Origin: Rebecca billardiae RCC1528
Lineage: Eukaryota; Haptophyta
DNA length: 64,000 nucleotides
NCBI GenBank assembly: GCA_965240325.2
Contig: OZ251229.1
Span: 186,001-250,000, forward strand
Direction of reading: 5' to 3'
The stretch's first letter is position 1, and the number at the start of each line of letters is the position of its first letter. The notes below the pieces were generated by a model. That model worked only from the letters and a program-made list of their open reading frames with translations. It was not told where the DNA came from and ran no database searches. Made by a program: the position numbers and the translations under genes. Positions 50,679 to 59,584 of the stretch are shown in pieces.

Positions 50679-51265
50679 TCCCCGCGGCGGCCCGCGGACC
50701 CGCGGCGACAGTCCTCGGCCCGCCGGCCCGGTGGGCGGCAGTGACTGAGTTGGCGGTGGCAGCTCAGGCGAACTGTTACACATGTCAGACTGACACAGCA
50801 GCCGACGGAGGGTGCGCCGCGGGCCCCGAACTACGTTCGTTCTACGGAAAAAGACCGCGGAACGCGGTCATATCATATGGATATATATATAATATTATTA
50901 TATATACACACACGAAACCAGTAGTAGTCACAGTGCCCCGGCCCGGGGGCTCGTGAACTCGGTTACGACTCAGAATCAACAAGAATGCACCGGTGTCCGA
51001 CGCCCGACGGCGTGCCCCCGACGGCGACGGGCCTGACGGGCCGATCCGAGTCCAGTACTCCGAGTAGGCAGTGGGCTGAGTGGTGCCAGGGTAGCGCTCG
51101 GCCACTATCATGGCATGCGCAGGATAGCGCGCCGGCCACCGGCCGCGAGAGCTCCTCGCGCGATCGACTCAGCGTTGCGAGCCGTCGAATTCGGGCCGAG
51201 CATCGGAGCGTGTAACGCGGACACGTGCTCGTCGTCAGCGGTCACGTCGGTGGCGCGCGGTCGCC
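50679..51265. other. convergent intergenic region with repeat B
   Basis: Between the coiled-coil gene (+) and prefoldin 1 (-). Holds a hyper-GC patch (50685-50735), repeat B copy 2 (50807-50873) and a short TATATA tract (50880-50910). No gene. Confidence 0.55.
50807..50873 (+). repeat. dispersed hairpin repeat B, copy 2
   Basis: Counterpart of 2364-2436. Hairpin GACCGCG (50853-50859), loop GAA, CGCGGTC (50863-50869), preceded by ACTACGTTCGTTCTACGG and followed by AT-rich DNA, as in copy 1. It lies 128 bp after the coiled-coil gene stop. Confidence 0.82.
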
Positions 51266-51770
51266 TCATGCCGCCGGCTGCGAGCTCGCGCCCGCCTCAC
51301 TCGGCTTGAGGTGCGCCTGGATGAACTCCTGCGTCTCCTGCTCGATCTGCTTCACGCGCCCCTCGAGGCTCGTCTTTTTGCTCGCGAGGCTCGTCGCCTC
51401 CCGCCTGCAGTCCTCCTCGCGCTTCTGCAGCTGCTGCTTCACGCTGTCGAGCGGCCGCGTGATGAACGCCTTGCCGAGCTGCGTGTGCACACGCGTGTCG
51501 TCGGGCACCTCGGTGAGCGCCTTGAGCGTGAGCGCCGACAGCTGCCCGTCGCGACTGCGCTGGCCGAGCTTCTGCGTCGTCAGCTGCAGCTCCTGCGTCG
51601 CGCGCGAGAGGTTGCTCTGCAGCTCGCTGTATGTGCTCATCTCCTGCCGGGCCAGCGGGCGCGCAGAGGGGCGGCGGCGCGGCTCAGGGCGGGCGCGAGC
51701 GCACGCGAGCGCAGAGGACGGCCGCGCGCAGCGGGGCGCGCACCGCTTGGTCCATCTCGAGCGACAGCAT
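51266..51770 (-). CDS. prefoldin subunit 1
   Basis: Two exons, 51770-51744 (27 nt) and 51643-51266, 134 residues, the usual size of PFDN1. The subunit is one of the beta-type members of the hexameric prefoldin chaperone that hands actin and tubulin to CCT. The two-helix coiled coil with a central hairpin is clear: STYSELQSNLSRATQELQL, LTLKALTEVPDDTRVHTQLG-KAFI (family 'vdetn.YegVGRmFi'), and KKTSLEGRVKQIEQETQEF. Without the tiny first exon the protein would start at MSTYSEL, so both starts are workable, but MLSLEMDQA restores the family N-terminal helix. The 100-bp intron starts GTGCGC. Head-to-head with the F-box/WD40 gene, 290 bp apart. Confidence 0.87.
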
Positions 51771-52060
51771 CCTTGCGTCGGGCCGTGCGCGGCCGTTGCG
51801 ATCGGGCAACTCCTTGGCGCGATGGCGGCTCCCCCACTCACGCCACCTGCCGCCTTCTCGTGCCCCCGCCCCCGGACTTTGATGAGCCTCCCTCGGAGCG
51901 GAGAAGCCGCCGCCGCCGCCGTCCTCGGAAGTGGCGGCCACCGGTGCTCCTCCTCTCAGTCAAAGCGGGGCTCGTCACGGCTGCAGGCCCGTCAGACATC
52001 GTGGACGCCGTTCCGCCAAGCCGGCCTCGAGGCAGCGATCGCCCCAGTGCCGGCTGCGCC

Positions 52061-53907
52061 ATGGCGGCCTCGTCGTCCAGCACGCCCTCGCACGCCGGCC
52101 GCCGCTGGACGCGCTCGATGCGCGTGATGGACACGCTCGACAGCGCTTGGGCGTCCGATGTGCTGAGCACGATGCCGCACGAGGTGCTCGAGACGATGAT
52201 GCAGTTCCTCGACGAGCCGGCGCTGTGCTCGATGGCGAACGTGAATCGGACGCTGCTCCACCTCGTCCGCCACGCGGACGAGCTGTGGCAGAACCGGTAC
52301 GCCCAGCTCTGGCAGGGGCGCCGCCTGCACGACCCGCTTTGCACGCCACTCGGCAAAGTGCGCCTGCCAGCCGCCGCGCTCTCGCGCATCGGCGCGCCCT
52401 CGTGGCAGGAGGCGTGCATGAGGCGGCGCTCCCAGGATGTCGTCATGCTGCGCAACTGGGGCAGCGGGCGGCACCGCGTGCGCGAGTTCGTCGGCCACGA
52501 GAACGAGGTGCGCGCCGCGCCGGCCGGCTGCGCTCGCGGCCGCCGGCACGCGCTCACGCGAGCACGGCCGCCCCCTCGCCGCGCAGGTGTTCTGCTTGAT
52601 GCGCAAGGGCAACCTGCTCCTCACCGGCTCGCAGGACAGCACGATCCGCGTGTGGGACGTGCACAGCGGCGACCTGCTCGACCGCTGGACGCGGCACGAG
52701 AGCTGGGTCTCGTGCCTCGCGCTCGACGCGCAGCGGCCCAACACGGTGTACAGCGGCGCGCACGACGGCACGGTCCGCACGTGGGACATGGAGAAGCTGC
52801 AGATGGCCTCGATGATCCCGTTCGACGCGCTGTGCGTGCAGCACGGGTACATCGAGGGGGCCACCGGCAACCACCGGTACATCCTCTCGATCGAGCCGCT
52901 GCCGACCGAGGTGTGCTCGGCGACCTACCTGGTGGGCACGATGGACCGCGTCGTGCGCGTCGTGGACATGCGCCAGCCGCGCGTGGTCGGCACGCTCACG
53001 GGGCACAACTCGTACGTGAGCTGCCTCGTGCCCGTGGAGGGCACGCACGAGATCTACACGGGCTCGGGCGACACGCAGATCCGCCAGTGGGACGCGCGCA
53101 CGATGCGCTGCACCGACATCCGCTCGTTCCACACGCTGCCGGTCACGTGCATCCGGCTGCGCGACGGCGAGCTCATCAGCTCGAGCGAGGTGCGCGCGCG
53201 CGCGCGCCCGCGTGTGCCGCGCTGCGCGCGCGCGCGCGCGCGCGGGCTCACGCGCCGCGCGCGCGCGCGACCCTCCGCGCGCGCAGGACGGCCGCCTCAA
53301 GTACTGGCGGCAGAACATCGTGCACCACAGCTCGAACCACAACGAGCTGTGGGGCTTCGACATGAACGAGCGCGTGCTGGTGGCGGGCTGCGAGTGCGGA
53401 CGTCTCGAGGTGCGCGACGCGGTGGACGGCAGGCTGCGCTACGTGGTGAACGGGCACGGCGGGCCCGTGGGCTCGGTGTACCTGGAGGACGACTTCATGA
53501 TCACCGCCTCGGAGGACGCGCTCGTCAAGCTCTGGGAGTTCGACCACCCGGCGGGCGCCGACCTGCCCGATGACGTCGAGCCCGTGCTGCCGCCTGACGC
53601 GCCGCTCGGCGCGGCGCGGACGGTGCTGCCCGCGGGGCCGGAGCGCATAGCGTTCATGCCGGACAACGTGGACGAGCAGGCGGCGCAGCTGGTGCGCACC
53701 ACCACGGTGGACATGGTGCAGGCCTTCCTCACCAACCTCGGCTTCAGCTCGGCCTGCCCGCCCGAGCGCGAGGCGATCCTCGCGGCGTCGGACGCGCTGA
53801 TGCGCGCCATGTTCAGCACCGCGGCCGAGCTGAGCGGCATCGCGCTCGACCACTTTGGGCCCGACGCGACGCCGGAGAATGCGATGGAGCTGGGCGTGCA
53901 CCCCTAG
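52061..53907 (+). CDS. F-box and WD40 repeat protein
   Basis: Three exons, 52061-52507, 52587-53189, 53287-53907, 556 residues, all junctions phase 0. An F-box lies at about residues 38-80 (LSTMPHEVLETMMQFLDEPA, then ANVNRTLLHLV.., LWQNRY), so the protein probably joins an SCF ubiquitin ligase through Skp1. WD40 repeats follow: LLLTGSQDSTIRVWDVHSGD, TVYSGAHDGTVRTWDMEK, YTGSGDTQIRQWDARTM, and ITASEDALVKLWEFDHP, the propeller that binds substrate. The C-terminus is a conserved-looking helical extension (VDMVQAFLTNLGFSSACPPE). Both introns (79 and 97 bp) begin GTGCGC; the second is almost pure CG/GC. Substrate unknown. Confidence 0.9.
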
Positions 53908-54530
53908 GGGCGGGCCGCGCGCTGCGTCGCGTGGGCATGCGCTCGTGCCACGACGCTGCTCGGCCGTCAGCGACGACACTGTGTTCTGTGCATGTACGAA
54001 TCCTGTCTGACGGGCAATATGCGTGCCTCGTCCGTTCGGCGTTGCCGCGTTGAGCGTTCTGCCGTTCACTTCACGTCACGCGCCACACCAACGCCGAGAA
54101 CGGGCATCATACACTTGTGAAGCCTAAGACTGTCGCCTGCCAGCCGCCGCCTGCTGCGCTGCTGGTTCAGACGGTCACTATATATATATATACATATAGG
54201 CACTCCTTCCGAGTCGCTGAGACCTGAGTAGTGAGTCACAGTCAGTGACCTCAGAGCTTATTATATATCGTAGGACTTCCAGAGTCCAGCGGATCGATCG
54301 AGCCTCGTCCGTCGTCGTCGTCCCATATATATATATACGTGTACCGCACTCATCAATCGCCATCAGTCGCGGGCTGAGTGCCGCACTGGCGGGACTCGGC
54401 GACTCGGGCGGCCCGCCGGCGTGGGCGTCCGTCGGCGGTCATCATTGGCGACGCCGACGGAGCCCTGTCGCTGAGGAGTCACTGTGACTGAGGGCCTCGA
54501 CTCGTGTGCGTGCATGTATATGGGATATGC
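53908..54530. other. convergent intergenic region
   Basis: Between the F-box gene and JMJD6. Two TATATA microsatellites (about 54178-54198 and 54325-54340) with GAGTCA/TGACTC-rich DNA between. No gene recognised. Confidence 0.5.
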
Positions 54531-55775
54531 CTAGTTTCCTACTGCCTGCCGGACGGCCGGGCGCGCGTCTCCGGACGAGACAGGCTCATCGGCTGCAGGT
54601 GTGCTGCCGCGGCTCCGGCTACGCGAACGCTTGCGCCGTGAGCGGCGTGCACCATCCTCGCTCGTTGCAGAGGTGACCGAGGAGGAGGAGGACGAGGATG
54701 ACGAGGATGAGGATGAGGACGAGGACTCGAATGGCAGCGGCGGCGCGCTCTCCAGCTCGTGCGTGCGCGCGAACAGCTGCGGCTCCTTCTCGCGCAGCCG
54801 CTCGCGGAAGGCGCGCGAGAGCTTGGGCCGCGACTTCTTCAGCCGCCGCCAGACGACGTCAAAGTTGACGCGGGAGCAGAAGTTCTGCGTGACGGCGATG
54901 GTGTCGTCGACGTTGAGCACGACGTGCCACCAACCGCCGGGCACGAAGAGCGTCTCCCCCGGCCGCTGCACCACCGAGATGGGCCGGTGCTCCGGGCGCG
55001 CGGCCGCCTGCAGCTGCGGGAACACGTGCTCAAACCACGAGATGGCCTCGCGCCCGCCCGCGTGCTTGGGCTGCACGACGTCCTTGGGCACCGTGGGCGG
55101 GAAGAGCGCCCAGCGCTTGGTCCCGCGCACCACGTGGTTCCACGCCGACGTGCCCAGCGGGTCGATGTGGATGTACGAGCCCGAGCGCGCCGGCCCCATC
55201 ACGAACCAGCAGTAGGGGGGGCGGCGCTTCTCGCCCACCAGAGAGAGCAGGTCGTCGCGGAAGTACTTGGGCGGCTCGTACTCGCGCGCGAGGGCGCGCA
55301 GCGCGCCGCGCTCGTAGAACGACGAGTCGAACACGTAGAGCGGCGAGTCGTCCACCGTCTCGCGCGCGTACCGCAGGTAGTACTTGAGGCGCACGTACAC
55401 GGCGTACCCCTCGTCGTCCGTGCCGATCTTCATCTTCTCGCGCGCAAAGTCGCGCATCAGCCGCTCGTACGACCACTCGGTGGCGGCGCGCTGGCCGTCG
55501 AAGGCGCCAGTGATCACCACCGGCACGGCGGGCCGCTCGAACCTCTCGATGAACTCCTCGAGCGACGTGTCCGCGCAGCGCACGCGCGGCAGCTCGTCCC
55601 TCACGCCCTCCAGCCAGCGCGCGCCGGGCGCGCGCGCGTAGCCGCACGCGGTCCAGTCCTCGGGCGCTCGGCGCGGGTACTCCTTGCGCTTCGCGCGCGC
55701 GATGCGCCGCTGGTACTTGTCCGCACTGGCACGCTCCTCCTTGTCCGCCGGCGTCGTCTGCTCCGGCGTAGCCAT
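54531..55775 (-). CDS. JMJD6: JMJD6-like JmjC oxygenase
   Basis: A 414-residue single-exon protein, 2-oxoglutarate/Fe(II) oxygenase of the JMJD6 family, which hydroxylates lysines of splicing factors in the nucleus and is also reported as an arginine demethylase. The double-stranded beta-helix iron triad is complete: H203 and D205 (SYIHIDPLGTSAWN) and H284 (GGWWHVVLNVDDTIAVTQNF). RGTKRWALFPP holds the 2-oxoglutarate lysine region. The N-terminus (RIARAKRKEYPRRAPEDWT) matches the family. The tail has a run of about 18 serines then an SR/KR-rich segment, as the animal protein has a poly-Ser region. Start 55775 (MATPEQTTP) was chosen over 56006 by family length. The HAD gene starts 143 bp away on the other strand. 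Confidence 0.92.
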   Translation of the reverse strand: MATPEQTTPADKEERASADKYQRRIARAKRKEYPRRAPEDWTACGYARAPGARWLEGVRDELPRVRCADTSLEEFIERFERPAVPVVITGAFDGQRAATEWSYERLMRDFAREKMKIGTDDEGYAVYVRLKYYLRYARETVDDSPLYVFDSSFYERGALRALAREYEPPKYFRDDLLSLVGEKRRPPYCWFVMGPARSGSYIHIDPLGTSAWNHVVRGTKRWALFPPTVPKDVVQPKHAGGREAISWFEHVFPQLQAAARPEHRPISVVQRPGETLFVPGGWWHVVLNVDDTIAVTQNFCSRVNFDVVWRRLKKSRPKLSRAFRERLREKEPQLFARTHELESAPPLPFESSSSSSSSSSSSSSSSVTSATSEDGARRSRRKRSRSRSRGSTPAADEPVSSGDARPAVRQAVGN

Positions 55776-55918
55776 CGTGGACGACCCCGACACGTGACGC
55801 CCAAGCTCGGCGAAAGCGGCAACCAGCAACCAACCGCCAGCTGAAAAAGCATCGCTTCGGCCGCAGCGGCAGCCCCTCCAGGGCTCATCAGCCAGTGCAT
55901 CAGCGCGACGATGGCTAG

Positions 55919-56824
55919 ATGGTGCGCCTGTCACCGGCCACGATGATTGCGGCTTGCTCTGCGAGCGCGGTAAAGCGCGTGCTGATCTTCGACTTTGATG
56001 GTACACTCGCAGCCACGCCGACGCCTGCCATCGGGATCCCCGCGTATGAGCGGGTCACGGGCCGCCGATGGCCGCACAGGGGCGGCGGGTGGTGGTCCAA
56101 GCCGGAGTCACTCCAGCCGCCGCTTGACAGGATGATAGGCGATGGCCCAGCGATCGAGGACTGGTTCCGTGTCCAGAGGGAGCGCGCCGTGGCTCCGCCC
56201 GCGCTCGTGTGCATGATGACGGGGCGCATTGTGCCGCTCGCCCCTCTCGTCGAGCGCTGGCTGCAAGCGCGCGGCGTGTCCCCCGACCGATGCTACTACC
56301 ACTCGGGCGGGGGCTCCACCCTCGACGTGAAGCTGCGCCACATCCGGCGGATTCTTCGCGAGTGCTCGCGAGCGACGGCGCTCGAGCTGTGGGAAGATCG
56401 GCCCGAGCACGCGGATGCGTTTGAGCTCCTGCATCGGAACGAGGCCATCCTCGGCCGCCACGACGTGGCTGTCCGCGTGCACCGCGTGGGGCCGGCCGCC
56501 GCTGCAGCCGGTGCACCTGCGCCCGTGGCCGAGGCCACCGCGGCTGCACCCGAGCGTCTGGCCGAGACGGACGCGGCCAGCGCTGCCATCAGGGCTCATT
56601 CGGATGGTGTCGGCACCGCCAGCCAGCCGCCAGCTGCCGCTCCTCGCGCTGCAGAGCCGGGCGAGCAAGACGAGGACCGTGGTGCCCGCGTGGAGCCAGT
56701 GGCAGTGCCAGGGGCACAAGGACCGGCCCAGGCGGGCTGCGACGACTCTCCACAGTGCGACGACGGGGCTTCCACGCTTCCAGGCTCAGAGTTGTCCGGG
56801 CTCAAACGCAAGCGGCATGCATGA
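55919..56824 (+). CDS. HAD_SAK-like phosphatase-fold protein
   Basis: A 301-residue protein (or 293 from M 55943). VKRVLIFDFDGTLAATPTPA contains the DxDGT catalytic motif of HAD hydrolases. GGGWWSKPESLQPP and ALVCMMTGRIVPLAPLVE match the 'ggWW..p.sL' and 'lLTGR' motifs of the HAD domain of Swiss Army Knife RNA-repair-like proteins (HAD_SAK). ATALELWEDRPEHADAFELL gives the third motif with the Asp cluster. The second half is Ala/Glu-rich and disordered. A nucleic-acid 3'/5'-end phosphatase role is suggested by family name only. Divergent from JMJD6. Confidence 0.75.
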   Translation: MVRLSPATMIAACSASAVKRVLIFDFDGTLAATPTPAIGIPAYERVTGRRWPHRGGGWWSKPESLQPPLDRMIGDGPAIEDWFRVQRERAVAPPALVCMMTGRIVPLAPLVERWLQARGVSPDRCYYHSGGGSTLDVKLRHIRRILRECSRATALELWEDRPEHADAFELLHRNEAILGRHDVAVRVHRVGPAAAAAGAPAPVAEATAAAPERLAETDAASAAIRAHSDGVGTASQPPAAAPRAAEPGEQDEDRGARVEPVAVPGAQGPAQAGCDDSPQCDDGASTLPGSELSGLKRKRHA

Positions 56825-59584
56825 GCCGCGCGAGCTCCACGGTCGGGAGGCCGCCGCGCCGGCGCCGTGAGTCCCGCCGGTTGCTGCGAGCGACTGCTGG
56901 CATCATATCATATCAGCAGCATGCACATCAAGTCTCTTCATCTGAGTGGTGACGCCGGCTGCTGTCCGCTGCCGCGACGACAGCCGCACGCACTTGCGAG
57001 CAGACGTAGGCCCCAGGGCCGCGCCCGCCACTTCCGAAGCCTGTCGGATCTGGCAGATGACGCGAGACTGAGCATGGGCCATGGGGCCCCAGCCCCGGCC
57101 GCCCCCCCTGGGGGGGGCGGTACTCGGCGACCGGACTCAGTCAGTGACTCAGTGAGTCAGTCTTACGGCAGTACTGTACTCTCAGTTACACCGTTACAGA
57201 CTCGATCTCAGTAGTCAGTCAGACTCAGAGTGACACGGAGTCGCATATATGCATCTGACGTGCCACCGACTCCGCCGGTACATACCGCGTCTCATGCGTA
57301 CAGTGGGCGGGTCTCACTGGGGGACCTGCAAAACAACGGACCGGAGTTTTGGCGAAGCTTCGGCGGTTGCGCGGCGGACGGCGGCGGCGGCTTCGAAGCC
57401 GCCCCCGCGAGGGGGCGCGGGCGCTGTGGCGCGAGGCGAATGCAAGTCCGCCGCGTGAGCCGGCGGGGAAGTGAGCACCACGAGTTGTGAGGCGAACCTG
57501 GGCGATTGCGGACGCGCGCAAGCTCAAGGCGCCGCCGAATCGTGGCGACTGGCTCCACGACCAGAGGCACAAGCCGGGTGCCCGCGCTGGTGCGCGCTCG
57601 CTCGGCGCGCCGACCGTGCGTCCACGGGGTGCAAAATCGGGCACGGTGGTTCCGCACAAGTTTCAGTGAGCAACGCGTTCCAGAAGTTCCGCTTGAAAAC
57701 GCCCGCCGGAAGCGCGGTCACCATACCTGACATCTGCTGCGGCGCCCCTCGCGTCGACATCGTGCGGCGCGGCCACCGACTCCGCGCCCGCGCGCAGAAT
57801 GGGAGGGGCTGGTGCAGGAGCAGATGCAGGACTCGGACGCCGAGGAGAAGTCAAGCGCCACGTTCCGCACCCACCGCTACGCATACGGCGCTCCTGGGCG
57901 AAGACTGCCACTGTGCGGGTGGGCTGTCTCTTCGCGAGCTCTCAGCGTGGAGTCAGCGATCAAGCTGAGGTTGCAGCGCGGCAACATCGTGCAGGGTGGG
58001 CGGGTACCGACGCCGCGCTTCGCACGCCGTCTGCGACGGCATCAAACGCCGCGACCACCGCGGCGCCCGGCCAGCGTGGCAGCATCGGGCCTGCTGACGG
58101 CGGGCGTGACGGTCGGGCGCGGGCGCGGTGGCATCCCGGGGCGGCGGCGGCGAGTGCAGCAGCGGTGGCGGGCGCGGCTGCTGGCAGAGGCATCTCGCGA
58201 CGAGGAGTCACTCGGCGCGCACGTCACGCCGCGCGCGATATCGATTCGTCGCCCGGCGAGCGCGGCAGCACCGGGCCTGCTGAATGCGGGCGTGACAGCC
58301 GGGCGGGCGCCGCAGCGGTCGGGCGCTGCGCCGGCACTGTCTGTAGCCGGGGCGGCGCGGAGTGGCAGACGCCGCTGCGGCGGACGCCGCGGCGGCCGGC
58401 GCGACGGCGGGTGGAGCGCATCTCGCGACGAGGAGTTACTCGCCGCGCACGTCACGCTGCGCGCATCTTCGAGGGGTCGCCCGGCGAGTGCGGCAGCACC
58501 GGGCCGGCTGATGGCGCAGCGACGGCGGTCGCTGCGGCGGCAGCCGGCGCGGCGGCCGCAGCGGCGGCCGGCTCGGCAGCGGCGGGCGCTGCGGCGGGCG
58601 GTGCGCATCTCGCCACAAGAAGACGTTCGGTGCGAACTTCACGCCGCGCACACCATCGAGCGGAGTCTGCGGTGCTGCTTCGGCGAGCGCGTCAGCTGCA
58701 CCTCCGGCCGAGCGACGAGTCGACGCAAACGACGACGCGCGACGCATCGAGCTGTTCCGAGCAGTGCCATTCACATTGGCGCTAGTGGCAGCGGTGGGCT
58801 GTACACGCTGACGACGCAGCGAGGCGTGAGGTGGTGGTCCACGCCACCGTCGTACCGCGTCGCCTCGCGCACCCCGAGCGCGCGCGACGAGCTGTACGGG
58901 CTCGGAAGCTGACAGCATCCCCGCGCCCGGCGCCGCGACCGCGACCCCGCGCAGGCCAGGGGCCCTCCCGGAGAGCTGATTTTCGTCCGCGCGCTTTGCT
59001 GAAGTCGCGCTGGTGAGCTCAGACGCCGGCGCATACCCCGCCGGCGCTAGTCTGTCGCACCCCGTTTGTTCCGAGTCGCTGAGACCGCGCCGATCGTCAG
59101 ATAGTTTTGAATTTCTGCTCCGCCAGTGGGACCAGCCCACTGTACGCTGAGCTTGATTACTGAACGGCCGGTCATCATTCACGTCACGGACACGGTTCGG
59201 GTGCGGGTCGGCTGATGCCAATCCGAGATATCATGATGGCACGGAACTGCGTATACGCGTCTCGTGCATGATGAATATTGATGAATAAATATTGCTGATG
59301 ACGTCAGGCGCGGCCTCTATGGCTCATCCGCCTGCAACCGCGATGCCTCACAACAGCCGCATCTGCTGCTGCTGCACCGTTGGTGGGCCGCGGCACCAAC
59401 CACCAGGCATCATGCAGCTAATCCGGCGCAGGCGCAGTGGCACCTGCTTGTGTCGCACGCGCCCCGCCGGGTTGTGTGGGCGCGTGCCGGTGGACGCGCC
59501 CTCGCTGCGTGCCAAGCGCAGCGTGGTGGCGCAGCGCGCGCGGCATGCGCCTGTGCGCCCAGCGACCCGCCCGCGCTCGGGCGC
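56825..59584. other. long convergent intergenic or unresolved region
   Basis: Between the HAD gene (+) and GRAM-VASt gene (-). 57085-57120 is a C-run/G-run palindrome; 57130-57240 is rich in GACTC/GAGTC. From 57470 to 58920 DNA is GC-rich and open on all plus frames, with protein-like islands (VSNAFQKFRLKTPAGSAVTI at about 57665-57725; KTFGANFTPRTPSSGVCGAA from about 58620), so an undeciphered multi-exon gene is possible. A three-unit degenerate tandem repeat lies at 58063-58660. Confidence 0.45.
58063..58660 (+). repeat. degenerate tandem repeat, three units
   Basis: Units start at about 58063, 58250 and 58478 (about 187, 228 and 183 bp). Each starts CGCCCGGC[GC]AG.G.GGCAGCA and carries a segment reading ASRDEESLGAHVTPRAIS, ASRDEELLAAHVTLRASS and ASRHKKTFGANFTPRTPS. 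Units one and two share one frame; unit three reads this motif in another. It could be a repeated exon. Confidence 0.65.
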
